A DNA stretch of 64,000 bases, taken from contig NZ_NSEB01000011.1 of NCBI RefSeq assembly GCF_002734215.1, positions 186,001-250,000 of the forward strand, given 5' to 3'. Shown here in pieces: positions 31,621 through 44,484 of this stretch. Position numbers and translations under genes: made by a program. The notes below the pieces were generated by a model that was not told where the DNA came from, searched no databases, and was given only the letters and a program-made list of their open reading frames with translations. The stretch is from Fredinandcohnia onubensis. Its GTDB lineage: Bacteria > Bacillota > Bacilli > Bacillales > Bacillaceae_L. The first letter of the stretch is position 1. Each line of letters starts with the position of its first letter.

Positions 31621-32701
31621 AGCTCTTCGCCTTCTTTCTTGAAGTTTTCAATCATCTGTAAAAAGTCGTTAAATAAGCTATTTGCATCCTCAGGCCCAGG
31701 TGAGGCCTCTGGATGATACTGAACAGTGAATGCGGGATAATCTAAATGGCGCAGTCCTTCTACGGATCCATCATTAAGTGCTATATGTGTTACTTCCAGT
31801 CTAGTAGAAACTAAAGACTTTGCATTAACTGTATAGCCATGGTTTTGAGAGGTAATAGCAACCTTTCCAGATTTCAGGTGTTTAACCGGATGGTTCGACC
31901 CTCTATGTCCAAATTTCATTTTTTCAGTATCGGCACCACCTGCTAAGGCAAATAATTGGTGACCTAAGCAAATTCCAAATAAAGGAACCTTCCCTAAAAC
32001 GCCATTAATCATTTCAATAGCTTCAGGTACATCTTTTGGATTCCCAGGTCCATTACTTAGCATGATTCCGTCAGGTTTTAGTCGAAGAATTTCTTCGGCT
32101 GTTACATTGTAAGGAACGACAATTACATCACAGTCACGGTGATTTAGTTCGCGTAAAATTCCGTGTTTCATGCCAAAATCGACTAAAACAACACGATGTC
32201 CTCTACCTGGGCTTGGATAAGAACCTTTTGTAGAAACCTGTTTTACTTGGTCAGTGGGTAAAGTGCGATCACCAAGTTGGTTGATAGCGTCACTTACATT
32301 GACATCCATTCCACAAATAGCACCTTTTAATGTCCCATATTGACGGATAATTCTTGTAAGCTTTCTTGTATCGATTCCAGAAAGTCCTGGAATACTTTTT
32401 GACTTAAAATACTCGTCTAAATTAAATTGACTTCTAAAATTTGATGGATGGTCACACACTTCATTCACAATAAAACCACTTATAGCTGGGTTGATTGATT
32501 CAAAATCATCTCTATTAATACCGTAGTTTCCAATTAAGGGATAGGTTAATGTTACGATTTGGCCACAATAAGATGGGTCTGATAAAATTTCTTGATAACC
32601 TGTCATTCCAGTATTAAAAACAACCTCACCAAACTTCTCAGTCTCACTTCCGAATCCTTCACCAACAAAAATGGTTCCATCTTCTAAAATAAGCTGTCGC
32701 T

Positions 32702-32705
<4 letters not shown>
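31605..32705 (-). CDS. carA: carbamoyl-phosphate synthase small subunit
   Basis: The small subunit hydrolyses glutamine for CarB. The triad-type glutaminase has the nucleophile in [14 protein letters not shown] and the His-Glu pair in [12 protein letters not shown]. The N-terminal CPSase small domain is intact. ATG 32705 ([11 protein letters not shown]) was chosen over in-frame ATG 32765 because it overlaps the pyrC stop (ATGA) and follows AAAGGAAG. The result is 366 residues, a normal length. Its 3' end overlaps carB by 16 bases. Confidence 0.97.
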
Positions 32706-35030
<2,325 letters not shown>

Positions 35031-35048
35031 ATTTTAAAAGGTGAATCA

Positions 35049-36365
35049 TTATGCAACAGAGTTATCATCCTCAAGATGAGTCTCATATATATCTTCGTCT
35101 TCCGGAACTACTCCGCCAGGAAGGATTAGGTTAAGTAAAACACCTATGATTGCGGCTAATGCCATGCCGTGAACTTCAAAGCCAAGTACGCGGATAAATG
35201 CTCCGCCGATTCCGATGACAAGGATAACTGATGAAATCACCAAGTTACGATTATCGCCAAGATCAACTTTGCTATCTACTAACATCCGTAAACCAGATGA
35301 AGCAATAATTCCGAATAAGAGAATGGATACCCCACCCATAACTGGTGTTGGAATCGTACTAATTAAGGCGTTGATTTTGCCAATGAAACCAAAGACAATC
35401 GCCACAACAGCTGCACCGCCGATTACATATACACTAAATATCCTAGTGATGGCTAAAACGCCAATGTTTTCTCCGTATGTTGTATTTGGGGGACCACCAA
35501 GTAGTGAAGCAATCATCGTTGCTACTCCATCACCCATAATTGAGCGATGTAATCCAGGTTGTTTAATTAAATCTTTTTGAACAACCTTACTTAAGACCAT
35601 TTGATGTCCAATATGCTCTGATAAGGTAACTACCGCTACTGGAACGATTAATGCAATCATATCTAATGAAAACTGCGGTGTGTATGAAACAAACGGGATA
35701 ATAAAGTCTGGCATTTCAAACCACTTTGCTTCTCTTACTGCAGTAAAATCCACTAGTCCGATTGATAATGCGTATACGTATCCACCGATAATCCCGATTA
35801 GGACCGGGATTAGGTTTAAGAAGCCTTTAAAAAAGATGGTTGCAATAATCACGATTGCTAGTGTAACTAATGCTACTGAAAAATGCTGTAGACTATATGC
35901 GCCGCTAGCATCATTCATTGCCATCCCAACTGCTGTACCAGCTAGGCTAAGACCTATTACGATAATAACTGGTCCAACAACAACAGGTGGTAAAATCTTC
36001 ACAAGCCATTTATGTCCTGTTGCTTTTATTAACAGAGCTACAATCCCATATACGAGCCCAGCAAGTAAGCTTGCCATCATAGCAGCACCAGGACCGTCAG
36101 CAGCTATTGCTGATTGAAGTGGGATAATAAAAGCAAAGGATGATCCTAAGTATGCTGGAACCTGACCCTTTGTGATAAGTAAAAATGCTAGTGTACCTAA
36201 CCCACTTGAAATGAGAGCTACACCAGGACTAATTCCTACTAAATACGGTACAAGGATTGTTGCACCGAACATGGCAAATAAATGCTGCAGGCTCAGTATT
36301 GCGAATAGTCCTGGAGATGGTTTATCTTTTATCCCTAATACAATCTTTTGGTTATCATTACTCAT
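35049..36365 (-). CDS. pyrP: uracil permease PyrP
   Basis: PyrP is a proton-coupled uracil importer of the NCS2 (UraA) family in the cytoplasmic membrane. The 438-residue protein is strongly hydrophobic, with 12-14 predicted membrane segments. Family motifs include QHLFAMFGATILVP near the N-terminus and the TTYGENIGVLAITR stretch that contains the substrate-site Glu. It sits between the second and third PyrR attenuators. Confidence 0.96.
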   Translation of the reverse strand: MSNDNQKIVLGIKDKPSPGLFAILSLQHLFAMFGATILVPYLVGISPGVALISSGLGTLAFLLITKGQVPAYLGSSFAFIIPLQSAIAADGPGAAMMASLLAGLVYGIVALLIKATGHKWLVKILPPVVVGPVIIVIGLSLAGTAVGMAMNDASGAYSLQHFSVALVTLAIVIIATIFFKGFLNLIPVLIGIIGGYVYALSIGLVDFTAVREAKWFEMPDFIIPFVSYTPQFSLDMIALIVPVAVVTLSEHIGHQMVLSKVVQKDLIKQPGLHRSIMGDGVATMIASLLGGPPNTTYGENIGVLAITRIFSVYVIGGAAVVAIVFGFIGKINALISTIPTPVMGGVSILLFGIIASSGLRMLVDSKVDLGDNRNLVISSVILVIGIGGAFIRVLGFEVHGMALAAIIGVLLNLILPGGVVPEDEDIYETHLEDDNSVA

Positions 36366-36402
36366 TTTTGAATTTCCCCCTCATATTAAGATACCCAAAA
36401 CA

Positions 36403-36492
36403 AAAAAATCTTTGTGTTTTTTACACAAAGAGGTATACAAATCCCTATCTTTTGAGAAGGAATGTTTACCCCTTTGTTAGCCTCTCTGGACT
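36403..36492 (-). promoter_or_regulatory. PyrR-dependent attenuator between pyrR and pyrP
   Basis: The PyrR binding loop AGTCCAGAGAGGCT (36479-36492) matches the known consensus exactly. The terminator is CTTTGTGT/ACACAAAG (36411-36418, 36424-36431) followed on the minus strand by a U-tract (36409-36403). Confidence 0.92.
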
Positions 36493-36512
36493 ACATTTAA
36501 AGGGTACTTTAT

Positions 36513-37064
<552 letters not shown>

Positions 37065-37104
37065 TTACACCTCACTTAACATTGATTCCCTCTTTAAAAT
37101 AAAA

Positions 37105-37200
37105 ATGTCCTCTCACCGTAAGTGAAAGGACATAGACACTCATACATGAGGATACAATGATCCAAATGTAATTCCGTTTCCTTCTCAGCCTCACGGGACT
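37105..37200 (-). promoter_or_regulatory. PyrR-dependent attenuator in the pyrR 5' leader
   Basis: Binding loop AGTCCCGTGAGGCT (37187-37200) fits ARUCCNGNGAGGYU. The terminator stem is ATGTCCTTTCAC/GTGAGAGGACAT on the minus strand (37122-37133, 37105-37116), a 12-bp stem with one G-U pair, followed by TTTTTATTTTA. Confidence 0.92.
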
Positions 37201-37230
37201 GATCTTAAAGGGGCTCATTTAATTAAGTTC

Positions 37231-37259
37231 ATTCTACGTTCATTATCGAAATTTGTCAA
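37231..37259 (-). promoter_or_regulatory. sigma-A promoter of the pyr operon
   Basis: The minus strand reads TTGACA (37259-37254), a 17-bp spacer, then TAGAAT (37236-37231). The expected start near 37224 gives a leader of about 160 bases containing the first PyrR attenuator. It is the only good promoter seen for the ten-gene operon. Confidence 0.85.
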
Positions 37260-37281
37260 TCCTTTTTTGTAAGGAACAAAA

Positions 37282-38190
37282 TCAATGTCGCAGCTTCTCA
37301 AGAAGTTCCTCAAAATAAGCAGGAAGTGGAGATTCAAATTCAAGATATTCATTCGTTCTAGGGTGAACAAAGCCCAATAGCCCTGCATGAAGAGCTTGTC
37401 CACCAAGTTCTAATATTTTCTTTGGACCATACTTTGGATCACCCGCTAATGGGTAACCAATATATTTCATATGAACTCGTATTTGATGGGTACGCCCCGT
37501 TTCTAGCTGACACTCAACAAATGTAAAATCTTTAAATCGTTCTAATACATTAAAATGAGTCACTGCATCTTTACTGTTCTCATCTGTAACAGTCATACTT
37601 TGGCGATCCTTTTTATCCCGTCCAATGGGTGCATCAATTGTACCTTGGTCATGCGGTATGACGCCATGGACTAGTGCTTTATATTTACGAGTTACTGACT
37701 TTTCGACCAGTTGATTCACTAAGGATTCATGCGCAACATCATTTTTTGCAACCATCAATAAGCCTGAAGTATCCTTATCGATTCGATGAACAATCCCCGG
37801 GCGTAGAACACCGTTGATTCCTGATAAATCGTTGCAATGAGCCATAAGACCGTTTACCAACGTTCCACTAACATGGCCTGGAGCAGGATGTACGACCATT
37901 CCTTTTGGTTTATTGACAACGAGAACATCTGCATCTTCATAATAAACATCTAAGTTCATCTCTTCTGGTACCACATCCAACGCTTGAGGTTCAGGAATAT
38001 CAATTTGAATATGGTCCCCTATATTAACTTTATAATTGGTTTTAACATTATTCCCGTTGACTTTTATATTCCCATCCTTTATCCAAGACTGGACTTGTGT
38101 CCTCGACCAGTCAGAGTTAAAGGCTGAAACGACTTTATCAATTCGGTCATTTTGCTGTTGATCCTCAATCGTTAGTTCGAATTGATTCAT
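37282..38190 (-). CDS. ylyB: RluD-family 23S rRNA/tRNA pseudouridine synthase YlyB
   Basis: The protein isomerises uridine to pseudouridine in structured RNA, most likely 23S rRNA helix 69 by analogy with RluD. An N-terminal S4 RNA-binding domain (about 10-75) precedes the RluA-type catalytic domain with [16 protein letters not shown], which contains the catalytic Asp. The 302-residue length fits. It overlaps lspA by 26 bases and immediately precedes the pyr promoter, as in B. subtilis. Confidence 0.95.
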   Translation of the reverse strand: MNQFELTIEDQQQNDRIDKVVSAFNSDWSRTQVQSWIKDGNIKVNGNNVKTNYKVNIGDHIQIDIPEPQALDVVPEEMNLDVYYEDADVLVVNKPKGMVVHPAPGHVSGTLVNGLMAHCNDLSGINGVLRPGIVHRIDKDTSGLLMVAKNDVAHESLVNQLVEKSVTRKYKALVHGVIPHDQGTIDAPIGRDKKDRQSMTVTDENSKDAVTHFNVLERFKDFTFVECQLETGRTHQIRVHMKYIGYPLAGDPKYGPKKILELGGQALHAGLLGFVHPRTNEYLEFESPLPAYFEELLEKLRH

Positions 38191-38653
38191 TTGTTTTCTC
38201 CTTTTCTAATTTCCCTTCAAAAATAGTTAAAATTAAAATCAAGCCAACACCAATTACAAGTGCTGAATCGGCAATATTAAAAATAGGGAAGTTATATGTA
38301 AAAATGTATGTATCTATAAAATCGACAACTTCTTTACGAAAGATACGGTCAATAAAATTACCAATTGCACCTCCGAGCATAAATGAAAGCGCAATGCCAA
38401 ACAGGCGCTGGTTTGGTTTGAGGCTCCGTATGTAGATAACGAGCATAACAACCACGATAATGGTCACAATATAGAAAAACCACATTTGCCCCTGTAGTAT
38501 CCCCCATGCTGCGCCACGGTTTCGATGCGACGTTATATACAAAAAGTTAGGAATGATTTGAATCGAATCTCCAAGCTCCATAAAACGGACAATTATCCAT
38601 TTTGTAACCTGATCTAATAAAATGATAAATAAAGCAATTAAATAATAATACAC
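38165..38653 (-). CDS. lspA: prolipoprotein signal peptidase (signal peptidase II)
   Basis: LspA cleaves lipoprotein signal peptides after lipid attachment. Four membrane helices are expected. Conserved blocks are [18 protein letters not shown], and the catalytic Asp pair in GNFIDR and FNIADS. GTG 38653 (MYYYLIAL) is preferred because GGGGGC lies 6 bases upstream and the 162-residue product matches the family. In-frame ATGs at 38671 and 38698 would add a polar extension. Confidence 0.93.
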   Translation of the reverse strand: MYYYLIALFIILLDQVTKWIIVRFMELGDSIQIIPNFLYITSHRNRGAAWGILQGQMWFFYIVTIIVVVMLVIYIRSLKPNQRLFGIALSFMLGGAIGNFIDRIFRKEVVDFIDTYIFTYNFPIFNIADSALVIGVGLILILTIFEGKLEKEKTNESIRTND

Positions 38654-38756
38654 GAATACGCCCCCATCCATACAAACTATACTTTTGAATTTTAGCATAT
38701 GAATGGACGGCTGTACAATCTATTTAAGGGATTAAAGCAGAGCAAAAGCAAAGGTT

Positions 38757-39131
38757 TCACTTTTGCTCCACTAAAGAAAGATGGTTTTTACGCTGAAGGG
38801 GTATGACATTACTTCTGTCATATAGATCAGTGAAGGAAAATTCGAAAATGGTTCGAGCTGTTGGAAGTATCCGTAGTTTCTCAATCGGAATCTCAGCACC
38901 AGTCTCTTCACAAATTCCAAATGTGCCGGAATTAATTTTATTTATAGCTCTTTCGACGTCGCTTAAATCTTCTTTTATATGATTCATTACAATTTTTTCT
39001 TTCTCAGATTGTTCATTCTGAAAAAGTAGTTCTTGACTTACCTCATATTGTGCTGACTTCATTAACCTGGATATTAGTTCTTTCTTTGTTAATTCCAACT
39101 CCGCTTTAATCTCTGCATACTGATCGTTCAT
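38757..39131 (-). CDS. ylyA: TraR/DksA-type protein YlyA
   Basis: The 124-residue protein has an N-terminal coiled coil (about 5-60) and a DksA/TraR-like C-terminal region GTFGICEETGAEIPIEKL. Only one cysteine remains, so it cannot form the standard four-cysteine zinc finger. B. subtilis YlyA at the same locus binds RNA polymerase and stimulates sigma-G-dependent transcription in spores; a similar role here is inference. AGGCG precedes the ATG, and the gene lies between ileS and lspA. Confidence 0.88.
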   Translation of the reverse strand: MNDQYAEIKAELELTKKELISRLMKSAQYEVSQELLFQNEQSEKEKIVMNHIKEDLSDVERAINKINSGTFGICEETGAEIPIEKLRILPTARTIFEFSFTDLYDRSNVIPLQRKNHLSLVEQK

Positions 39132-39550
39132 TGGAACGCCTCCTTATCATGCTTTTGATTAATGCTTAAGATCATCTTTATAAGGTAGTAGAAATAGTAT
39201 TATCCATAATGGTTTTCGTTAAAGCCAACAAGTTTTTCCTGTAGGATAAAAATGACGCATCGAATTTCTGTGTTGGCTTGCTTCTCCGTTCCTCACGTAT
39301 TAACTGCATACGTTCCGGTACTCAAAGCTTCGCCGCCTTGAAATTTCGACGCACAGGACGTGCTAGTGTCGACAATGCCACAGGAAGTGGCGTTTTTGTC
39401 GACGCGGTCCTTTTCATCCTCCTATCTTCAAATCTTTTTCATTGTTTCTAATTACATACTACGCATTTCTCATTTATTTTTGACGGCAGACGAGCAAATT
39501 GTTGGGTTACAGTTCTATTAATGAAATATTTCAAGATACCAATTTTTTGC
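39132..39550. other. intergenic region ileS-ylyA with inverted repeats; no gene seen
   Basis: No coding frame is convincing. The part near ylyA should contain its promoter. An 8-bp inverted repeat AGCCAACA/TGTTGGCT (39223-39230, 39271-39278) and the structured element at 39351-39404 lie in the middle. The rest is AT-rich. Confidence 0.7.
39351..39404. repeat. structured intergenic element, copy 2
   Basis: Hairpin GCAC-AGGAC-GTGC (39351-39363) is followed by a nested hairpin. Its 8-bp outer stem is GTCGACAA/TTGTCGAC (39368-39375, 39396-39403). The inner stem is TGCCAC/GTGGCG (39376-39381, 39387-39392) around the loop AGGAA. The plan equals that of 23334-23390. Confidence 0.6.
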
Positions 39551-39582
39551 AAAAAAATGCCATGAACCTATGGATTCATGGC
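39551..39582 (-). terminator. rho-independent terminator of ileS
   Basis: GCCATGAA/TTCATGGC (8-bp stem) is followed by a seven-U tract on the minus strand, 12 bases past the ileS stop. Confidence 0.9.
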
Positions 39583-39594
39583 GTTTTTCCTATT

Positions 39595-42357
39595 TTAGTT
39601 TTGGTAATTTTCTTTTACAACAGATGCACAACGTGTGCAAAGTGATGGGTGATCTGAGTCTTCACCAACTGTTGGTGTTACGACCCAACAACGATCACAG
39701 GTTTCACCTTCTGCTACACCTACAACGATTTTTACTTGATCGAAAACTTGTGCATTTTCTGGAGCTTCTTCATACCCAATTTCAAATCCTGATACAATAA
39801 ATAACTGCTTTAAGTTCTCCTCCACTGAATTGAGAAGAGCTTTTGTTTCGTTGTTTGGATATAAAGTGATGCTAGCAGCTAATGATTTTCCAATAACTTT
39901 CTCATTTCTCGCTGTTTCTAAAGCTTTTAGAACGTCATCACGAAGTTCCATGAATGAATCCCATTTCGCTTCCAATGCATCTGCATTTGGAATCTCAACT
40001 GAATTTGGCATATCAACTAATTGAACACTTTCCTCTTTAACAGAATCGATATGCTTCCATACTTCATCTGCTGTATGTGGAAGAATCGGTGTGACAAGCT
40101 TAGTTAAGCTTAATAAAGCTTCATATAAGACAGTTTGAATTGAACGGCGATCATGTTGATCCGCTGCCTCGATATATAAAATATCCTTTGCGAAGTCTAG
40201 GTAGAATGAGCTTAACTCGATTGTACAGAAATTATGAACGGAATGATAAACACCTGCAAACTCATAATTTTCATAAGATGTTTTTACCTTATCAATTAAT
40301 TTGTTTAATTTAACAAGGATATAACGATCTACCTCACGCAATTCATTCACAGGAATTGCATCTGTTTCCGGATTGAAGTCACTTAAATTACCAAGTAAGA
40401 AACGGAATGTATTTCTAATTTTTCGGTAAACCTCTGCTACTTGTTTTAGTATTGCGTCGGATACACGCACATCTGCCTGATAGTCAACTGAAGCTACCCA
40501 AAGACGTAGGATATCTGCTCCTAGTTGCTTCATTACCTTTTCCGGAACAACAACGTTTCCTAATGACTTACTCATTTTACGGCCATCACCATCAAGGGCA
40601 AAACCATGGCTTAGTACACCTTTATATGGTGCTTTACCTGTTACAGCTACAGCCGTTGATAGAGATGAGTTAAACCAACCACGATATTGGTCAGAACCTT
40701 CTAAGTAAAGATCTGCCGGACGTTGTAGATCATCTCTTTCTAATAAGACTGCCTGATGGGATGAACCAGAGTCAAACCATACGTCCATAATGTCATCTTC
40801 CTTCGTGAAGATACCATTTGGACTTGATTCATGTGTAAATCCGTCTGGCAATAAGTCTTTAGGTTCACGTTCAAACCAAACATTTGACCCATATTCTCTA
40901 AATAGGTTAGAGACATGATTAATGGTTTCATCTGTGATAATGGGTTCCCCATTTTCACCATAGAATACTGGGATTGGGACTCCCCATGCACGCTGACGAG
41001 AAATACACCAATCTCCTCTATCTCGAACCATGTTATAAAGTCTTGTTTCACCCCATGCCGGAACCCATTTCGTTTCTTTAACAGCGTCCATTAGTTCGTT
41101 TCTAAAATCTTTAATAGAAGCAAACCACTGAGCTGTAGCTCTAAAGATAGTTGGTTTTTTCGTACGCCAGTCATGTGGATAAGAGTGAGTAATGAAGGCA
41201 AGCTTTAGAAGCGCTCCAACCTCATTTAATTTTTCAGTGATTGGTTTGTTAGCCTCATCATAGAATAAACCTTCAAACCCTTCCGCCTCTGCTGTCATAT
41301 AGCCTTTTTCATCTACAGGGCAAAGTACGCCGATGCCATATTTTTGTCCAACGATGAAGTCATCTTCCCCGTGACCAGGTGCTGTATGTACACATCCAGT
41401 ACCTGCATCAGTTGTAACGTGTTCACCAAGCATTACAAGGGAATCGCGACCATAGATTGGGTGGCTGGCTACAACATTTTCTAATTCACGACCTTTAAAT
41501 GTTTTCACAACAGATACATTTTCCCATTCGATTTCTTTAGTTACTGCTTCTAATAATGCAGAAGCAACCACGTATTTGTTGTTGTCAACATTAACAACAG
41601 AGTACTCTAGATCAGGATGTACACTAATTCCAAGGTTTGCTGGAATTGTCCATGGTGTTGTTGTCCAGATGATGATTTTTTCGTCACCTTCTAAGACACC
41701 TTTACCATCCTTCACTGGGAACGCTACATAGATAGAAGGTGAACGTTTATCTTGGTATTCAATTTCTGCTTCTGCTAGTGCTGATTCAGATGAAGGAGAC
41801 CAATAAACAGGCTTAAGTCCTTTGTAGATATAACCTTTTTTAGCCATTTCACCAAATACTTTGATTTGCTGAGCTTCGTATTCTGGTTTTAATGTGATAT
41901 ACGGGTTTTCCCAATCACCACGAACCCCTAGACGTTTAAATTGTTCGCGTTGGTTATTGATTTGCTCGTAAGCATATTCCTCACAAAGTTTACGGAATTC
42001 CGCAACGCTCATTGCTTTCCGATTAACCTTCTTATTTTTTGTAAGAGCTGTTTCAATTGGAAGTCCGTGAGTATCCCATCCTGGAACATATGGGGCACAA
42101 TACCCGTTCATTGATTTGAAACGAACAATCATATCCTTAATGATTTTGTTTAATGCATGCCCCATATGAATGTCACCATTCGCATATGGAGGCCCATCAT
42201 GAAGAACGAATAATGGACGACCTTTCGTACGTTCCTGAACCTTTTGGTAAATATTCATTTCTTCCCATTGTTCTTGAATCTGTGGTTCGCGATTTGGAAG
42301 GTTTCCACGCATTGGGAAATCTGTTTTTGGCATTAATAACGTGTCTTTATACTCCAT
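39595..42357 (-). CDS. ileS: isoleucyl-tRNA synthetase
   Basis: IleRS charges tRNA-Ile. The class I signatures HMGH (in [10 protein letters not shown]) and KMSKS (in GRKMSKSLG) are present. The editing domain is about 190-390, with [13 protein letters not shown] and [17 protein letters not shown]-terminal four-cysteine zinc site has CDRCW and CTRCA. The 920-residue length is usual for the mupirocin-sensitive bacterial type. ATG 42357 was chosen over 42363 because AGGAGG is 8 bases away rather than 2. Expression is controlled by the upstream T-box. Confidence 0.97.
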   Translation of the reverse strand: MEYKDTLLMPKTDFPMRGNLPNREPQIQEQWEEMNIYQKVQERTKGRPLFVLHDGPPYANGDIHMGHALNKIIKDMIVRFKSMNGYCAPYVPGWDTHGLPIETALTKNKKVNRKAMSVAEFRKLCEEYAYEQINNQREQFKRLGVRGDWENPYITLKPEYEAQQIKVFGEMAKKGYIYKGLKPVYWSPSSESALAEAEIEYQDKRSPSIYVAFPVKDGKGVLEGDEKIIIWTTTPWTIPANLGISVHPDLEYSVVNVDNNKYVVASALLEAVTKEIEWENVSVVKTFKGRELENVVASHPIYGRDSLVMLGEHVTTDAGTGCVHTAPGHGEDDFIVGQKYGIGVLCPVDEKGYMTAEAEGFEGLFYDEANKPITEKLNEVGALLKLAFITHSYPHDWRTKKPTIFRATAQWFASIKDFRNELMDAVKETKWVPAWGETRLYNMVRDRGDWCISRQRAWGVPIPVFYGENGEPIITDETINHVSNLFREYGSNVWFEREPKDLLPDGFTHESSPNGIFTKEDDIMDVWFDSGSSHQAVLLERDDLQRPADLYLEGSDQYRGWFNSSLSTAVAVTGKAPYKGVLSHGFALDGDGRKMSKSLGNVVVPEKVMKQLGADILRLWVASVDYQADVRVSDAILKQVAEVYRKIRNTFRFLLGNLSDFNPETDAIPVNELREVDRYILVKLNKLIDKVKTSYENYEFAGVYHSVHNFCTIELSSFYLDFAKDILYIEAADQHDRRSIQTVLYEALLSLTKLVTPILPHTADEVWKHIDSVKEESVQLVDMPNSVEIPNADALEAKWDSFMELRDDVLKALETARNEKVIGKSLAASITLYPNNETKALLNSVEENLKQLFIVSGFEIGYEEAPENAQVFDQVKIVVGVAEGETCDRCWVVTPTVGEDSDHPSLCTRCASVVKENYQN

Positions 42358-42439
42358 TACCATTTCCTCCTAATAATAGTTCCTAATTATTTGCAGCTTG
42401 TTACAGTATGGATGATTTGTGATACCTTTAATCAGAATA

Positions 42440-42712
42440 GAAAAAGGCCTTCTCATCCCAAAAAGGGACGAGAAGGCCTCTCGCGGTACCACCCTTATAG
42501 ACGAATTTCCATTCGTCCACTCGACATTCGTAACGTGAATGATACGCGAAATGCTTACTTAGAAATGTTCAAAAGACAATCTCTTTTGAATCAATTTATG
42601 TGTTCAGCACCGAACTCCAGGGTGATTTTCATTCTTATCACTTATATCGGGCTTCCACCATCTCCGACTCGCTAAATAAGTTTGACAAGAACTACTGTCC
42701 CTTTCAAAGCTG
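42440..42712 (-). promoter_or_regulatory. T-box riboswitch (isoleucine) upstream of ileS
   Basis: The T-box core AGGGTGGTACCGCG is at 42495-42482 on the minus strand. A 15-bp terminator stem (42445-42459 and 42465-42479) is followed by UUUUU. Stem I features include AGTAGTTC, the GATGGTGGAAGC block and the specifier region GAAAATCACC. The specifier codon is AUC (42626-42624), which reads tRNA-Ile. Uncharged tRNA-Ile should favour antitermination. Confidence 0.95.
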
Positions 42713-42743
42713 CTTGTATATTAAAGTAATTAGTTGTTTTAAA

Positions 42744-42772
42744 ATTATATGCGTATTAAACAAAAGAGTCAA
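42744..42772 (-). promoter_or_regulatory. sigma-A promoter of ileS
   Basis: Minus-strand TTGACT (42772-42767), a 17-bp spacer, then a perfect TATAAT (42749-42744). Start near 42737 fits the 5' end of the T-box leader. Confidence 0.88.
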
Positions 42773-42781
42773 GTGTCAATA

Positions 42782-43297
42782 CTAGTTTTCTTCTGATTCT
42801 GCAAAAACAGGCTCTACATTATATTCCATGAGATGATCCCAATCATCATTATTAAGCATATCTAACTGAGCTTCCACTAACATTTTAAATCTGTTTCTGA
42901 ATACTTTTGACTGTTTCTTCAAATCTTCAATTTCGATTGATATCTTTCTAGATTTAGATAACGATTCATTAATAATACGATCTGCATTTTTCTCTGCTTC
43001 CTTGATGATAAGCTTTGCTTCCTTTGAAGCATTACGTTTCACTTCTTCAGCTGTTTCTTGCGCAATCAAGATCGATTTATTTAATGTTTCTTCGATATTT
43101 GTAAAATGACCTAGTTTTTCGTTTAGCTCTGAAAGTTTTGACTCAAGTTCTTTTTTCTCACGAATAACCATTTCATAATCTTTAATAACTTGATCAAGAA
43201 ACTCATTAACCTCGTCCTCATCATAGCCGCGAAAACCTTTGTTAAATTCCTTATTATGAATATCTAATGGCGTTAAAGGCACGAATGCCACCTCCAA
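42782..43297 (-). CDS. divIVA: cell division and polarity protein DivIVA
   Basis: DivIVA senses negative membrane curvature at septa and poles, recruiting MinJ/MinCD and, in sporulation, RacA. The N-terminal membrane-binding domain has PLTPLDIHNKEFNKGFRGYD and EVNEFLDQVIKDYE. The rest (about 35-150) is coiled coil. The 171-residue length is near B. subtilis. It follows ylmH and has a strong GGAGGTGG site. Confidence 0.95.
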   Translation of the reverse strand: MEVAFVPLTPLDIHNKEFNKGFRGYDEDEVNEFLDQVIKDYEMVIREKKELESKLSELNEKLGHFTNIEETLNKSILIAQETAEEVKRNASKEAKLIIKEAEKNADRIINESLSKSRKISIEIEDLKKQSKVFRNRFKMLVEAQLDMLNNDDWDHLMEYNVEPVFAESEEN

Positions 43298-43389
43298 AAA
43301 TTAATAAATGCGTTGTTTTTCAAACATTCTTTAAACAAATGATACTTTACAATTCGACAAAAAAGAAGAAATTCCTGCATTATTTACAA

Positions 43390-44163
43390 TTATTTTTGTC
43401 TTCCTACAATGATTCTCCATTTTTCTCTCTTTGTTTTCCCTTCAATTGAATGAAGTCTACTTCTTCCGTATCCACGAACAGAAAGAACATCTCCTTCCTT
43501 ACATTCAAAGGAAGATTGTTCGACTTTTTTCCAATTTACTTTTACAAGTCCATTTTCAATTAAGACTTGCACTTTTTGCCTAGACAAATTTAAAATCGAT
43601 GCCAATATAACATCTAATCGTAAGGAGGAAACAGTGACTGTTTGCTCAGTCCATTCTTCATGAACGAATACAAGTTCTGAAGCAACAATCTCTGATAATG
43701 AGATTGTTGCCTTACCAACGGATGTTAAATTCATTCGTACGTAATCAGCAACTTCCTCGGCAACAACAATTTGAATACGCTCGTCCTGTGTTAGGATATC
43801 ACCAAATTTGGAACGTTTTAGACCGAGAGACATTAATGAACCAAGAACCTTTCGGTGGTCAACAGAAACAAATTTAACAGGGTATTTCACCTCAAAATAG
43901 GATAGATTAAAATCTGTTTCAGTTGGTTCAAAATAAGATGGATACAATAATGCACGTTTTCGTTCAAGTCCTTCTTTTCCACCAGAAAAATGAACAAGGA
44001 CATCTCCACTGGTTCCTACCACTTGCTTCACAATTTCTTGTTCACGTGGATCAAGAAAGTCGGTTAACCTAGGACTATACTGATTCAGGACAGTCTGTTG
44101 CCATTCCAACACCTGATCAATGAACGCATGCTCTTCTTTTCGAAAATGTTGATATAAATTCAT
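43390..44163 (-). CDS. ylmH: S4-domain RNA-binding protein YlmH
   Basis: The 257-residue YlmH-type protein has a C-terminal S4 RNA-binding domain (about 180-245) with LDVILASILNLSRQKVQVLI and GDVLSVRGYGR. In B. subtilis YlmH (RqcP2) binds 50S-peptidyl-tRNA in ribosome quality control and can support poly-Ala tailing. That links it functionally to rqcH at 23622-25331 (established knowledge plus inference). It lies between ylmG and divIVA. Confidence 0.92.
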   Translation of the reverse strand: MNLYQHFRKEEHAFIDQVLEWQQTVLNQYSPRLTDFLDPREQEIVKQVVGTSGDVLVHFSGGKEGLERKRALLYPSYFEPTETDFNLSYFEVKYPVKFVSVDHRKVLGSLMSLGLKRSKFGDILTQDERIQIVVAEEVADYVRMNLTSVGKATISLSEIVASELVFVHEEWTEQTVTVSSLRLDVILASILNLSRQKVQVLIENGLVKVNWKKVEQSSFECKEGDVLSVRGYGRSRLHSIEGKTKREKWRIIVGRQK

Positions 44164-44189
44164 ATGTATAATACCTCGTTTATAATGAA

Positions 44190-44217
44190 GAAAAGGGACC
44201 TTGAATCAAGGCCCTTT
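44190..44217 (-). terminator. stem-loop between ylmG and ylmH
   Basis: On the minus strand GGG-CCTTGA pairs with TCAAGG-U-CCC (one bulged U), extended by A/U pairs, and ends in CCCTTTTC. It starts directly after the ylmG stop and is probably an intra-operon terminator with read-through. Confidence 0.6.
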
Positions 44218-44484
44218 TTAGAACATGCTTTGCAAAGCATGAATTCCTCTACCAGCGAAATTTAGCACTAGGATTGCAACAATTGGGGAAATATCTATCA
44301 TCCCTAGTGGTGGAATAAATCTGCGGAATGGCTCTAGATATGGTTCACAAATTCTTGTTAAAAATTGACCAATTCCAGATTCACGTGCATTTGGAAACCA
44401 AGACATTAAAATATAAATGATCAGCGCATACGAATAAAGTACCAGCGCTTGACTTAAGATACCGAAAATAATACCCATTTTCAT
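44218..44484 (-). CDS. ylmG: YggT-family membrane protein YlmG
   Basis: The 88-residue membrane protein has two helices (about 4-25 and 62-84) around the conserved loop [13 protein letters not shown] and [13 protein letters not shown]. The family is linked to division and nucleoid or plastid organisation, but the molecular function is not known. ATG 44484 shares its A with the sepF stop codon (TAATG) and has AAGGGG upstream; in-frame GTG 44490 is less likely. Confidence 0.9.
   Translation of the reverse strand: MKMGIIFGILSQALVLYSYALIIYILMSWFPNARESGIGQFLTRICEPYLEPFRRFIPPLGMIDISPIVAILVLNFAGRGIHALQSMF

Noticed and set aside
35680-36117. 145-codon plus-strand frame inside pyrP
   Set aside because: Antisense to a membrane protein gene; its Thr/Ile/Pro-rich product is the usual shadow of hydrophobic codons.
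38740-38768. GAGCAAAAG/CTTTTGCTC stem at the end of ylyA as a terminator
   Set aside because: It overlaps the ylyA stop codon and lacks a U-tract (TGCTTTAATC follows).
40740-41051. 103-codon second minus-strand frame inside ileS
   Set aside because: It lies wholly in another frame of the conserved IleRS core and has no ribosome binding site of note.
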